Part shown: piece by piece, positions 1 through 13,140 of the stretch
Position numbering within the stretch: the stretch's first letter is position 1
Layout of the letters: each line of letters opens with the position of its first letter
From: Magicicada septendecula
Lineage: Eukaryota > Arthropoda > Insecta > Hemiptera > Cicadidae
Direction: 5' to 3'
Length of the DNA: 64,000 nucleotides
Assembly: GCA_034769895.1 (NCBI GenBank)
Contig: CM068370.1
Span: forward strand, 50,601,454 to 50,665,453
The notes under the pieces: model-generated
Told to the model about the DNA's origin: nothing
Seen by the model: only the letters and a program-made list of their open reading frames with translations
Databases searched by the model: none
Program-made: the position numbers and the translations under genes

Positions 1-330
1 TCAAATTCCCTAAATCTCTCATCCCGTTACATTTTATTATGAACTTCTATTCATCATTTTCACAGATGACATTAGAAAATTTTATTTGAACACACTGCCT
101 CACTAAAATTATTTACATACACTCTTAGGCAATGTTGGTACGTGGTGTTGTGCACCTTTTTTATGCACCTTGAGTGAAAAACATTGTTACCACGTACCTT
201 AGGGCTCCCCCTCCCCGTTCAATAATACAGTGAAATTTCTAATTTAGACCAATTTTGTGGAGCCGGACCATCGTCGTTTCACCACCCGAAGGAAGTTCCG
301 CCAAACATGGTCCGCCCCCTTATGCCAAAA

Positions 331-364
331 CCCACGGCCAGGATTGGTAAGGTCGTGACCGCCC
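331..364 (-). other. Conserved noncoding motif shared with element E2
   Basis: About 34 bases just downstream of the pol stop codon (minus strand) match 53967-54000 on the plus strand with roughly five mismatches and one gap. Both copies contain GGGCGGTCACG at one end and CCGTGG at the other. In E2 the motif is internal, well before the 3' LTR, which suggests that here too it is internal 3' noncoding sequence and not LTR. Its function is unknown. Confidence 0.6.
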
Positions 365-450
365 AAAAATGTGGGAGGATACTCTCTCCTTTAAATTATA
401 CCATAAATGGGTGTTTATGTATTAAAATTAAAACAAAAAAATGTTTAACA

Positions 451-3400
451 TCACTCAGCTAGATAATACTTTTTCAATTGGGTCACATTATATGTTCCTT
501 TTATTTCTCGGGTTTGCAAGTCTACTAAAACGTAAGCATTCTCCATTTTCACTTCGCTAACCTCAAATGGACCATCGTACAATAAGAAGAATTTCTTAAT
601 TTCTTTGTCTAAGGCTGATGATTGAGCGTGATTTTTTATCAAAACTAAATGTCCTACCTCGTATCGTATGGGTGTTAAATTCCGGTCATGTCTTCGTTTA
701 CGCTTCTCAGCTTTACTTAGCAGCCACTCCTTTGCAATTACCAACTTCCTACCATGTGGTGTATCTGTCCGGTTTGGAAATTTTATCAGTTCCTCCAATA
801 TGCGTGACGGCCTTCTCTGAAACATCAACTCATATGGACAGTAGCTAGTGGATTCATGTAAACTACTGTTAATATATCCCTCTATCTTGCACACAAACGT
901 AGCGCACAATGAATGTTTTTTGTGGCAGAAAGTTCTAAACATTCGCCCTAACTCCCGCATAACACGCTCACTAGGATTTGATTGTGGATGATACACTGAT
1001 GTATGTTTAACTAAAATGTTTTCCCAACCTAAAGTTTCCCGCCAGGTGTTGCTGGTAAACTGAGAACCATGATCTGATAATATTATTTTGGGTTTACCTA
1101 CCTCCGTAATGTACTCATTTACTATTTTCCTGGCGAATACCAAGGAGGTAGCTTTTTTAATCGGGTACAATTTTACAAATTTGGTAAAAACATCTAATAC
1201 AACAAATAAATAATTTACCCCTCCTCGACCTTTGGGTAGGGGGCCGTATAAATCGACGGCAACTATTGCTAGAGGACTGTCGGGTATTACATGTTGCATT
1301 AAACCCTCCTGTTTACGATTGTTTACTTTGGCTTTCTGACAAATTTTGCATGTTTTTAATATTTTACCCATGGTTCTTTCCATATTATTAAACTTACATG
1401 ACTCTTTCAATATGTCACTACATTTCTTTGGGCCTATATGACCATACCTTAAATGACAATCTCTCACTACTTCAGATATTAAAACCTTAGGGATGCATAC
1501 TTTCCAGTCATCTCCCTGTTCATTTGTACGGTGAAATAAATGTTTATTATACAAACTAAAATGCTTTTCCCACTTGTGAGGTATGTTGGGTATTTGATTT
1601 AAAGCTAACATTATCTTGCCAAGTTCGGCATCTTTCTCTTGGTCGGTCGCTAAGTCATTTATTAATTTTTTCATATCTACTCCCCCTACTTCTTTTGTTA
1701 TAAATATCTTATATTTATTGGCTACGTCTACTTCGGTACTGTTATCAAAATCGGTTCTGGACAGGACGTCAGCTACTACGTTCTCTTTACCCTTACAATA
1801 CTCGATAGTTAAGTCATATTCTTGTAATATTAGCATCCAACGCACCAATCTACAATGCGTTAGTTTGCAGTTCTTTAAGAATGTTAAAGCTTGATGGTCT
1901 GATCTTATTATTACTTTATTTCCTAATAGGTATGTCCTAAACTTTCTACAGCCGAAAACTATTGATAACACTTCCTTTTCTGTGGTTGTGTAGTTCTTTT
2001 CACTAAGTAATAAGGACCTACTAGCAAAAGCTACCACTTTATGATTACCATTCCCATCTAACTGGAATAATTCTACTCCCAAAGCAATGTCCGATGCGTC
2101 TGTGTGTATATAAAATGGTTCTAGAAAATTAGGATGAGCTAATATTACCGTATTTAAAAATTTAATTTTTATTAATTCAAATATAGTTTGCTCTTTTGCA
2201 TTCCACTGCCATCGATTGCATAAATGCCCCAATTGTACTGTTAAGTAGGAATATTTGTCTACAAACTGCCTATAATAATTGCACAAACCTAAAAAACTTT
2301 CCAACTGCTTAACATTTTTTGGTATAGGAAAATTCTGTATTATTTCTACTTTCTTAGGGTCTGTACTGATACCCTTTGCTGAAATTATATGGCCTAAAAA
2401 ATTAACTTGTTCTTTTAAAAATTCTGACTTCTTAAACTTAACTGTTATGCCATATTCATGCAGCCTACTTAGCACTCTATCTAACGTTTCGCAATGTGTA
2501 TCAATGTCTGGTGATGTAATAACTATATCGTCCACATAAACGGTTGTAAATTCTAAAATCTCCCTCCCTAATACGTAGTCTAAACATTTAATGAAAATCG
2601 CAACACTTACGTTAAGTCCGAAAGGTAACCTACGGAATTGGTAGTTCCTGCCGTTGTATAAAAACGCTACATATTGACGGGATTCTTCCTCCAGCTCTAT
2701 CTGCCAGTACCCGGCTGTTAAGTCCAACGTTGTTATGTACTTGGTTCCACTGAAACGCTGAAGAATTTCACTCACTGGTTCTGGTGATTCTCTGTCTGGA
2801 ACAATTATTCTGTTTACTTGTCTTGCGTCTAAACGCAGTCTTATCGATAAATCTTTCTTGGTAACCACTACTAAAGGGTTGGAATATGGTGAAGTGGATT
2901 TTTCTATTATACCTTCCCTTAACATTTTATTTATTTCCTCCTGTACTAACCCCCTCTTGGAGTATGGTACCGGATAGGTTTTAGGTGCAAAAGGTGTTTT
3001 TCCTTTAACGATTAATTTACCCTTAAAATTTTTTACTAAACCTGGTTTGTCTGAAAAAACTAACTTATTTTTACTTATTATTTGTACTACTTTTTCTCTA
3101 TCTTGATAGCTGAATTCCCCATTTTGATATAGGATTTTATTCATTTTTTCATTCCAACTATCTTCAGTTTCAAATAATTCATTATTATTTACCCTCAAGT
3201 TACAATAATTAATCATCAGGGGCCTACATTCGTTTATATCGTTATCAGAAATTAACATTCCCTTATTAATTATTTTTAATGCTTTCATTTCTACAATTTT
3301 CTTTTGTATAAATGGTATTTCAATTATATTATTATCATTGTTTAATTTCATAGTCTGTGTGTAATAGTTTAACTCCACTTTGAAATTATTTAAAAAATCA

Positions 3401-3771
3401 TTACCCATTATAGCTCCCATATTTAATCCTGGAATGACCAAAAAAGGTACATTTATTGTGTTTTTATTTACCTTTAATTGTAGCATTATTTGTTTAGTTA
3501 CCTTTTTACTGCGAACACCCGTTACCCCTATAACACTAATTCCCAGTACTGGTAGTTGTGGAATTGTCTCTGTAGTTTGATTTTTTATTTTTTCAAAAAT
3601 TTTATCATCTATTGCAGTCAGTTCACTCCCTGAATCTACTAGAAAAGTGTATTTAGAATTAAACACTTCGGCTTCAAATTCTGCCATCCCAAAAGTATTG
3701 CTGCTCTCCCCCACTTCTTCATCGGATAAAAAATCATTATGTATGTTGGTGATAAGTGACCCTATTGTCAT
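451..3771 (-). CDS. pol: Gypsy-type Pol polyprotein (protease, RT, RNase H, integrase)
   Basis: A single open frame of 1106 residues. The retropepsin DSGS motif is at residues 46-49. Reverse transcriptase covers about 265-440, with LPFGL near 382 and YVDD at 412-415. RNase H starts near 555 (HTDAS) and includes TEKE near 597 and SDHQAL near 624. Integrase follows, with an HHCC zinc finger (CHLRYGHIG near 772, CKICQKAK near 808) and the catalytic core marked by AVDLYG near 838, SDHGSQF near 899 and the NPSE motif near 932. The product would mature into enzymes that copy the element RNA in Gag particles and insert the cDNA. Length and order fit Ty3/Gypsy, and the frame looks whole. It starts shortly after the gag region; how it is expressed relative to gag cannot be told from sequence. 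Confidence 0.92.
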   Translation of the reverse strand: MTIGSLITNIHNDFLSDEEVGESSNTFGMAEFEAEVFNSKYTFLVDSGSELTAIDDKIFEKIKNQTTETIPQLPVLGISVIGVTGVRSKKVTKQIMLQLKVNKNTINVPFLVIPGLNMGAIMGNDFLNNFKVELNYYTQTMKLNNDNNIIEIPFIQKKIVEMKALKIINKGMLISDNDINECRPLMINYCNLRVNNNELFETEDSWNEKMNKILYQNGEFSYQDREKVVQIISKNKLVFSDKPGLVKNFKGKLIVKGKTPFAPKTYPVPYSKRGLVQEEINKMLREGIIEKSTSPYSNPLVVVTKKDLSIRLRLDARQVNRIIVPDRESPEPVSEILQRFSGTKYITTLDLTAGYWQIELEEESRQYVAFLYNGRNYQFRRLPFGLNVSVAIFIKCLDYVLGREILEFTTVYVDDIVITSPDIDTHCETLDRVLSRLHEYGITVKFKKSEFLKEQVNFLGHIISAKGISTDPKKVEIIQNFPIPKNVKQLESFLGLCNYYRQFVDKYSYLTVQLGHLCNRWQWNAKEQTIFELIKIKFLNTVILAHPNFLEPFYIHTDASDIALGVELFQLDGNGNHKVVAFASRSLLLSEKNYTTTEKEVLSIVFGCRKFRTYLLGNKVIIRSDHQALTFLKNCKLTHCRLVRWMLILQEYDLTIEYCKGKENVVADVLSRTDFDNSTEVDVANKYKIFITKEVGGVDMKKLINDLATDQEKDAELGKIMLALNQIPNIPHKWEKHFSLYNKHLFHRTNEQGDDWKVCIPKVLISEVVRDCHLRYGHIGPKKCSDILKESCKFNNMERTMGKILKTCKICQKAKVNNRKQEGLMQHVIPDSPLAIVAVDLYGPLPKGRGGVNYLFVVLDVFTKFVKLYPIKKATSLVFARKIVNEYITEVGKPKIILSDHGSQFTSNTWRETLGWENILVKHTSVYHPQSNPSERVMRELGRMFRTFCHKKHSLCATFVCKIEGYINSSLHESTSYCPYELMFQRRPSRILEELIKFPNRTDTPHGRKLVIAKEWLLSKAEKRKRRHDRNLTPIRYEVGHLVLIKNHAQSSALDKEIKKFFLLYDGPFEVSEVKMENAYVLVDLQTREIKGTYNVTQLKKYYLAE

Positions 3772-3803
3772 ATGATTTCTAGATGACTGGGCAACCGCCC
3801 TGA

Positions 3804-5427
3804 TTAGTTTAACTGTATTGGAGGTGGTGGTTCGCTGTAAATCCCCCTGTGATCCCCTCTATTGTTTTGGTTATTAGCAGGTGCTTCTACACCCCTAGTG
3901 TCGTTTGGGTTACTAACATATTCCCCTCTACCTCTGTGGTTGAAATTTCCCAGTATTCCCCGGTTATACAGTAATACCGGTTTGGACATAACCATGCCCC
4001 CTCCCCGATCTATTCATATTACTAATAATATGGTCTGGTTGTCTTATTTCGGTATCTATTTGGTTTGATTCCTTAACTCTAAACTGATATTTATTGTCTT
4101 CTTCCTCTTTCATGCTCTGGTATGCTTCTAGTATTTTTTCTAATTCTGCAATATTAGTAAACTCCTGGGTTCTGATTGTGGACCGTATGTCCTTAGGTAA
4201 ATGCTTACTAATGTATCTTATAAAAGATGAAAGAGGCATTGGTGGTTCTAAATATTTAACCTGACTATATAGTCTCGTCACGTACGATGTAATACTCATG
4301 TGTTTAATATTAAAATTACCCCATCCCATTATTGTACTGTGCAAACCCTCTTGTTTTTCTTCCGACCAGTATTTATTTTTAAATGCTTGTTCAAACTCAT
4401 TAAAATTTGTCCAGTTATCATTATGAGCATCCGCCCATATTTTTGCATCCCCTTTAAAATATTTTAAAATTCGTACTAACTTAATTTCCCAACTTTCTTG
4501 GTTATATTTATTGAAACTTTTAATTGAGTTTAAAAATTGTATGGGGTTCACCCCCCTACTTTCATTACTGAAATAACCTAACTCAACTTCCATGTTCACT
4601 CTCTCACTCACGTTAGTTAATTTCTGGTTAATTGCTACACTTAAATCTTCTCTGACTTTAATTATTTCTTTTTCGTGTTCTGTTTGTTTACTTTCCAAAC
4701 TTGTTACATTAGTTTTAATTTCATCAAATTGCCCAAAGTTACTTCTGAATTCATTGTTTATATTCTCTTGTATTTTATTTGCTTTTTTAATTTGTTCACA
4801 CTCATCAATTACACCTTTAACATTACTGATAATTTTGTCATTTTGTTTTTTAATTTTATCATTAAATTTATTTGTCAATGCGTCAAAATTTTTGTTCGTC
4901 TCTATTAGTTTCTGGTTTTGTTTGTCGTTAATTGTTTTTATATCATTCTTCATCTCGGTTCATATTTTGTCTACATTTATAGTCATCTCACTTTTCACTC
5001 CAGCAATAGTCTCATTCATACTTTCCAATCGGCTGTTCACATTTACGTCACTCATTTTTAGTTCACTTCTTATAATCGCAAACTCGTTATTCATTTCTAC
5101 TTTTACTACATTTATTTCTGATTTGATTTCAATTTTAAATTCATTTAAACTCGTTTTTAAATTATCATTTAAACTCGCGTTTAACTTCTCATTATCAGTT
5201 TTCATACCTGACATCATTTCCATCATCATCATGTATTGATTAAATATATCTACATTATGGCTCTTACTACTACATTCAACTATGACCGTTTCATTTACAT
5301 TCGGTATTTCTAATTGTACACTCTCATCAATATTTTCGTTTGTTGAAATTAAATTGTCTTGCGTAACGTTTAAAATAGATTCCTCTACACTTTCACATAA
5401 ATTTGCACTCTTGTTCTTCTCTGCCAT
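3804..5427 (-). pseudogene. gag: Gag region of E1
   Basis: Open segments between the primer-binding site and pol encode a long coiled-coil N-terminal part rich in K, E, N and I, followed by a globular stretch with the look of a Gypsy capsid (aromatic-rich, containing WADAHNDNW and FEQAFKNKYW), then a basic RG-rich tail. I see no CCHC knuckle, so RNA binding may rely on the RG tail. The region starts with MAEKNK, about 60 bp inside the primer-binding site. It is broken in about two or three places. Confidence 0.6.
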
Positions 5428-5484
5428 TTTCGACCAGGTTGTAAATTAATTCAATTTATATTAAATTAAAAATTAATTTACAAC

Positions 5485-5502
5485 GTCCCTGTTCGGGCGC
5501 CA
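5485..5502 (-). promoter_or_regulatory. Primer-binding site, tRNA-Lys type
   Basis: On the minus strand the 18 bases beginning TGGCGCCCGAAC match the complement of the tRNA-Lys3 3' end at every position, the same primer known from lentiviruses. It lies immediately before the gag leader, which fixes the orientation of E1 and puts the 5' LTR on the higher-coordinate side. Confidence 0.9.
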
Positions 5503-5670
5503 ACTGAAGCTTGACTTGCTTTTGAGTTATTAAAATATTGAATTTTGTCCCTGTTTAGGGCGTCAACTGAAGCAGTTCAGGTTAATTAAAGATTGAAATA
5601 TTTAAATCGTCCCGGTGCGGACATTATCTGAAATATTACACATTAATTAATTCTTAAATTATTTAAATTT
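5485..5670 (-). repeat. Three tandem 62-bp units, each with a PBS-like core
   Basis: Units begin at 5485, 5547 and 5609, an exact 62-bp spacing. Each opens with a GTCCC..GG tract (plus strand) followed by an ACTGAA-like motif and an AT-rich tail. Unit 1 holds the exact tRNA-Lys match; units 2 and 3 are increasingly diverged. The array spans the junction where the 5' LTR should end. Confidence 0.75.
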
Positions 5671-6330
5671 GAAATGTTACCTACCTTTCGAAATTTACCA
5701 AGGTCTTGTCTGGTGTACTGGCAGAGAAAAAACAGGTGAATGCAATGACAAATACGTGTTTATATTGTTAATTAACACCTTTTTATTTTATCTGATTTTA
5801 TCGTCAAATGATATCAAAACTCCCATCTCAACAATTTCTTTTACGATAATACCTTTTATCGATAATAACTGCTGGATAATAACTTTAATTTATCTATTAC
5901 TCATTGTCTCCAAAAAACTACTATTTATCTACATATTTGATTTTACGTTATTTCTTTGTTGTTTTCCCTTTTTCTTAGAAAACATTGTTATTTATCTATT
6001 CTACATGAAATAAGACTTGTTGAATTACTTATTGCTAACAATCTTAAATTATAAACATACTCCTAATTGTAATCAGACGACCCAGCTTGCTACATTCACT
6101 CACTCATTCCTTATTCCCCCCTTTTTTTGTGTAAAATGATAATAATAAACTGGTGAAATACGGTTACATGGTCTGGAGTCGTAGTTCACGACTGCGTGGT
6201 GCGTCTCACATAATTCTCTTGTTTGATGTCCGAAAAGTTAGGTTTTCACTTTTGACAAACTGTTATTCGTTCACTGTTACATATCTGTTTAGCTTTTTCT
6301 CTTTACACTACTTTACACATTCTGATTTAT
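5671..6330. other. Gene-free AT-rich DNA, probably holding the E1 5' LTR
   Basis: No coding frame is convincing. By position relative to the primer-binding site this should be the E1 5' LTR, but no second LTR copy is in the window to define its limits. Confidence 0.4.
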
Positions 6331-6627
6331 ACTATAGGTGGTCAGCCGATCTTAAATTTGCGCGCACAAAGTTTTTTCTAGCCACGCGTGGCCTGTAGTT
6401 AAGTCGACTGAGACCGGCACACAGCGCCCCGCTTCCCACCAATATTCTGTGAGGCAGCCGGAAACCACAGCCTTCATGTGACAAAATTTTTGTAGTGGCA
6501 CCGGTAACGTGGATTTCCAATGTGCCCAGGTGTTAACGATATTCCATTGCCATGAGGCAGTAGACTCAGGTGGGCGGAGTCATCACGGACTTCCGTCATC
6601 ATCCAAAGCACGTGGCGAACAAAGTCT

Positions 6628-6662
6628 TATAATTTAGCCATTTTGGTTGGCATCGTTTCAGT
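6628..6662 (+). promoter_or_regulatory. TATA box and arthropod-type initiator
   Basis: TATAATT at 6628-6634 is followed 32 bp later by TCAGT at 6658-6662 (A at 6660), the normal arthropod spacing. It sits in a GC-richer block at about 6340-6780 unlike its surroundings, possibly the promoter of an unrecognised LTR or solo element. It runs opposite to E1, so it does not serve that element. Confidence 0.35.
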
Positions 6663-6780
6663 CTGCGTAGCATCATCTGCGCGCATGATGGTGTTGCGCG
6701 TACTCTGTGCGTAACACAACACTGGAATTCTCGGAATCGTACTGCGTTCTTACCACACCCGCTTGCAAAGCTATATCACT

Positions 6781-9520
<2,740 letters not shown>

Positions 9521-9771
9521 TAAAACATATAACCTATAATATTTTCTCATCTATATATTTTCTCCATATATTGTTTTATACAACACATTGTTACATAATG
9601 CGGGAAAAGTGTTATGTAATACGGAACGTACTATTATAAGTATCTTGACTATTCCAGCTGTATTGTGTGTGTGCATACATAATGCTGCTACTTTGTGGTC
9701 AAAAACAATTACGCATCAACTATTGAGTTTATACCAGACCATACCGGTCAGCACAGTGTGTTCAAGGACAC

Positions 9772-11749
9772 TTAGTCTATTCAATGGGGATTTTTCTAGG
9801 GAATTGTAGAAAGTCTCCATGGATTTTCGTAATTTTTTTTAATTGTCTTCCATAAAGCTTATAGAAAAAAGTTAAAAAAGAATTGTTTGCCGCTTTTGAA
9901 TTTAAGGGTGGTTTTTACCCATTTTTTGAGGGTAAAAAGAAAAAAATTAAAATGACCCCAGGAATCGATAGAAAATCACATTCTAAGTAAATAATATAGA
10001 ATAAAGTTTTTTGAAAAAATGCGTTGTTTTTTAGTTATTCAGACTTGAAAATTGCATATTTTTGCGAAAAATTCGATGTTTTTGGAGCGTTTTTCGTACT
10101 TTACTCGAAAACTATCAACTTTTCAAAAAAACTTATAAAAATCAAAATAAAAGCTAATTCAATAAGGAACAATTTGCACTTTGTTTTGTCCCCATATATT
10201 GAATCTTTATCGAGATATGCTATAAACAAAATGTCAACTCTTAATTTTTTAACTGAAGAAGCGAACTTAAACTTGATATTTATCAATGAAAAATAACGCA
10301 ACTTGCGATGATGTTATTATTAAATGAAAGCTCTTGAATTTCTTATAAAATGGTAAGTCGATATTTTGCATATCTTGAAAAAACAACGAAGTTACACGGC
10401 AAAATAAAAATTCTTAAAAATTATTTTTTAAATCAAAAATAAAATGGTCGCCATTTTGTCAGTTTTGCATATTGATGTGATATATTGTAGACTTATATTG
10501 TCTATTATATTAGGAATGTCCTCAATTTTTTTTATTTTATGTATTATAGATTAGAAAATCTACGTACCATTTTTGTAAATTTTAATTTTTATGATTTCAG
10601 AGAAAATTTGTCGTTTTCAAAAAATATCTTGAAAACAAACCGTTTTATCAAAAAATTGATATTGCCCAAAAATATAGCTCATAAAAAGGTGAATATTTTC
10701 ATTCTTATTTCATGTTTTTGTAAGTATTTTTCGACAAGTTACAACTGTTACAAGGTGTGTTTATAAGATTTTATGATAACATTTTTTTGTTTCTAAGTAC
10801 AATATCTTAGAAACAGTAGGTTTTTTTACTATGGTCCATCCTAAACATGTTGTAGCCCTTTTAATTTTTACAAAATGCATTTTCTTTTATTTTCTGTCTT
10901 TAAAATTAACCGAGTTGTGGTAAAAAATGTGAGCGCTCAACAATGATAAAATTCGGTAACTTCTTATTTTATCAACGGCTACTAAGTGGAAGTCAAAAAT
11001 AAATAATAAATATGAAGTATTTTGTATATTATAGTTTTTAAGATAAAAATATTTTTTATTATTTGTTATTTTTTCGCGGAATTAGAATTTTAACCTATAT
11101 ATACCCATGTCGAGAGCTTTCGAGTGAAATATTATGTTATCAACCCCTAATTTTGGCTATTTTTGCCCTTAAAACCACCCCTTTGCACCACAAGTGCAGT
11201 CTGAACTCGGAATCGTGATCAGTGACCCAAAAAACCTATATATACCCATGTCGAGAGCTTTCGAGCGAAATATTATGTTATCAACCCCTAATTTTGGTTA
11301 TTTTCGCCCTTAGAACCACCCCTTTGCACCACAAAAACGTGCAGTCTGACCTCGGAATCGTGAGTGGCGACCCAAAAAACCTATATATACCCATTTTGAA
11401 AGCTTTCGGGCAAAATATTATATTATCAACCCCTAATTTGGCTATTTTTGCCCTTAAAACCACCCCTTTGCACCACACGTGCAGTCTGACCTCGGAAATC
11501 GTGATAAGCGACCCAAAAAACCTATATATAGCCATGTCGAGGGCTTTAAACGGTGTCCTAACGTTTTTTTACATTTTTAACCCTTTAGGGGCGTTTTTCA
11601 ACCCTTTAAGGGTGAGAGCAGTCAAAACATTTTTTTAACTTTGCTGTATAAGCTTGTAGGAAGACAATAAAAAAAAATTACGAAAATCCATGGAGACTTT
11701 CTACAATTCCCTAGTTTTGCCGATTTTTACGCCTCATTGAATAGACTAA
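9772..11749. mobile_element. 2-kb non-autonomous DNA element with ~115-bp terminal inverted repeats
   Basis: The ends are inverted copies: TTAGTCTATTCAATG at 9772 and its complement ending at 11749. The match continues through GGGAATTGTAGAAAGTCTCC, the AATTTTTTTT run and GTCTTCC, giving arms of roughly 115 bp. The interior is AT-rich with no coding capacity. A convincing target duplication is not visible. Part of the interior (about 9900-10070) resembles 31850-32020 inside the hAT element. Superfamily not assigned. Confidence 0.8.
11092..11550 (+). repeat. 141-145 bp tandem repeats, about 3.2 copies
   Basis: Units start at 11092, 11233, 11378 and 11519, each with AACCTATATATA(C/G)CCAT. They contain ACCACCCCTTTGCACCAC and a GTGCAGTCTGA(A/C)CTCGGAA block. 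They lie inside the long-TIR element, near its right arm. Confidence 0.88.
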
Positions 11750-12155
11750 CTGTTTCTAGTGGATTCTCAAGAGTGCCTGTTTGTTTAATAAGTCATCCAA
11801 AGTGACAGATTATTCTGGAAATCAGCGGGGTATAAATACAACCATTCATCGATGGTCAAGTCAGTTTGAGTTGCGATCTATTCGAGTGCGGTCCGTAGTA
11901 TTGTGGCGAAGTGTTATGTGTTTTTATCATTGTGTGGGACAATTGTTATACAATTTGTGTTTTATATTAGTTGACATTTTTATTGTGTGTGAACAATTTT
12001 TATTTGATTTGTTGTAAGAGATTGTCTTGTTGATTACAAATGTTTAATTGTGATAATTAAAGCTGGTTTTTAATGACTTCATTGGTGTCTTGTATTTTGT
12101 TTTCTACTGTATCATACGGCAATCACTAGGCCACTGTAACAATATTTTCATGGTG
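11750..12155 (+). promoter_or_regulatory. LTR-like block with TATA, initiator and DPE
   Basis: TATAAATA at 11831 is followed by TCAGT at 11861-11865 (A at 11863, 32 bp downstream). GGTCC lies at exactly +28 to +32 (11890-11894) and fits the arthropod downstream promoter element. AATTAAA occurs near 12055. The block 12075-12155 recurs, diverged, at about 59280-59335 (GTGTCTTGTATTTTGTTTTC and CGTAACAATA). The layout resembles a solo LTR into which the 9772-11749 element inserted, but LTR ends and a target duplication were not found. Confidence 0.45.
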
Positions 12156-12729
12156 TGATTACAATATCTATTACAATGCTTGTATACTCTTTGAAGCATG
12201 AGAATATTTTGTTTGTTTGACAAAATGAGATTCAAATAAACACACATTCAATACACATTTTACAACTTGTTCATTACCTAAGAATTATTTAGATTTTGAA
12301 AATTAACTTCTACAGTTCAGATATTTTCTCTTTCTTTACAAATAATTATTTAACATATGGGTTTACAAATAATAAATATTTCTGCAAGTATATTTTGTTA
12401 ATTTATTGTCACAGTATTTCTACCAGATGAACATTTCACAGAATCTATCCATATGATCAGAGGTTCTGTAGAAATTATAATTGTATAATAATAAATTAAA
12501 ATTATTATAAGACATAATTACAAATTAACATTTATAAAGAAACGTCTGATATACAAATAGCTTTTGTGTAACATGCATCCGGTAGAAATACTATGACAAT
12601 AAATTAACAAAATATACTTGTAGAAGTATTTATTATTTATAAACATGTATTATACAGAAATCCTGCAGGAAACAACTGAGAGTTACCTACAAAGAAAAGA
12701 AAAATAATTATTTGTACATAGTGAATTAT

Positions 12730-12784
12730 GTGTGTGTACATGTATGTGTGTGTGTGTGTACACACACACACACACACACACACA
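12730..12784. repeat. (TG)n/(CA)n microsatellite
   Basis: TGTGTG followed by ACACAC forms a near-palindromic dinucleotide tract. It adjoins the 3' end of a LINE fragment and may have grown from its tail. Confidence 0.9.
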
Positions 12785-13140
12785 CTTTCTTCTTCTTTCT
12801 TAGCATTACAGCCCAACGTGAGCCCTGGCTTCCAACACCAATCTTCTCCAATGTTTCCTATACATTGCCATCTCTGCCTAACCCCTCACATCTCACATCT
12901 ATTCTTCTTAGATCTTCCAGCACATCATCCAACCATCTTATTCTAGGTCAGCTCCTCTTTCTGCTTTTATAGACTTACAGCCTCAGGATTCTCTTTGGCA
13001 TACACTAATCATCTATCCCCTCTAGGTGACCTAGCCATTGTATTAGTTGAGCCTTTATGAATATTACAGTGTCCTCATCCTTCAATAGCTCATCTATAGC
13101 CTGAACATTTCTTATTCTCCATTTGTCATCTTTTTTAACC
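12784..13140 (-). pseudogene. 3' end of an RTE-like LINE (C-terminal RT ORF fragment)
   Basis: Translation of the minus strand gives recognisable C-terminal pieces of the LINE family present at 18.8-20.6 kb: IDELLKDEDTV, QWLGHLEGIDD, then PRIRWLDDVLEDLRR and finally GSQGSRWAVML. Several stops and at least one frame change interrupt it. The end, an AAGAAGAA tract, matches the habit of RTE-type LINEs to end in short repeats. It is a dead 5'-truncated copy from a lineage related to, but different from, the 18.8-kb copy. Confidence 0.75.

Larger units (their letters stand above)
1..5670 (-). mobile_element. Ty3/Gypsy LTR retrotransposon E1 (left side open at window edge)
   Basis: Reading on the minus strand, the parts in order are: a primer-binding site with tandem copies, a gag region, a protease-RT-RNase H-integrase pol frame, then a 3' noncoding stretch that leaves the window at position 1. 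Domain order (integrase after RNase H) is that of Ty3/Gypsy. No envelope frame is seen within the window. I could not find a second copy of any terminal sequence, so neither LTR is delimited; the 5' LTR must lie above about 5503 and the 3' LTR beyond position 1. Pol looks whole while the gag region has about two or three breaks, so this is a fossil, probably fairly young. Confidence 0.85.

Noticed and set aside
1-400. Treating 1-390 as the E1 3' LTR because of a purine-rich tract (minus strand) near 383-392
   Set aside because: No matching copy exists on the 5' side, and the shared motif at 331-364 is internal, not LTR, in E2.
4592-5239. Plus-strand frame resembling a multi-pass membrane protein
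   Set aside because: It is the antisense shadow of the AT-rich, Lys/Asn-rich gag coiled coil of E1; hydrophobicity is a by-product.
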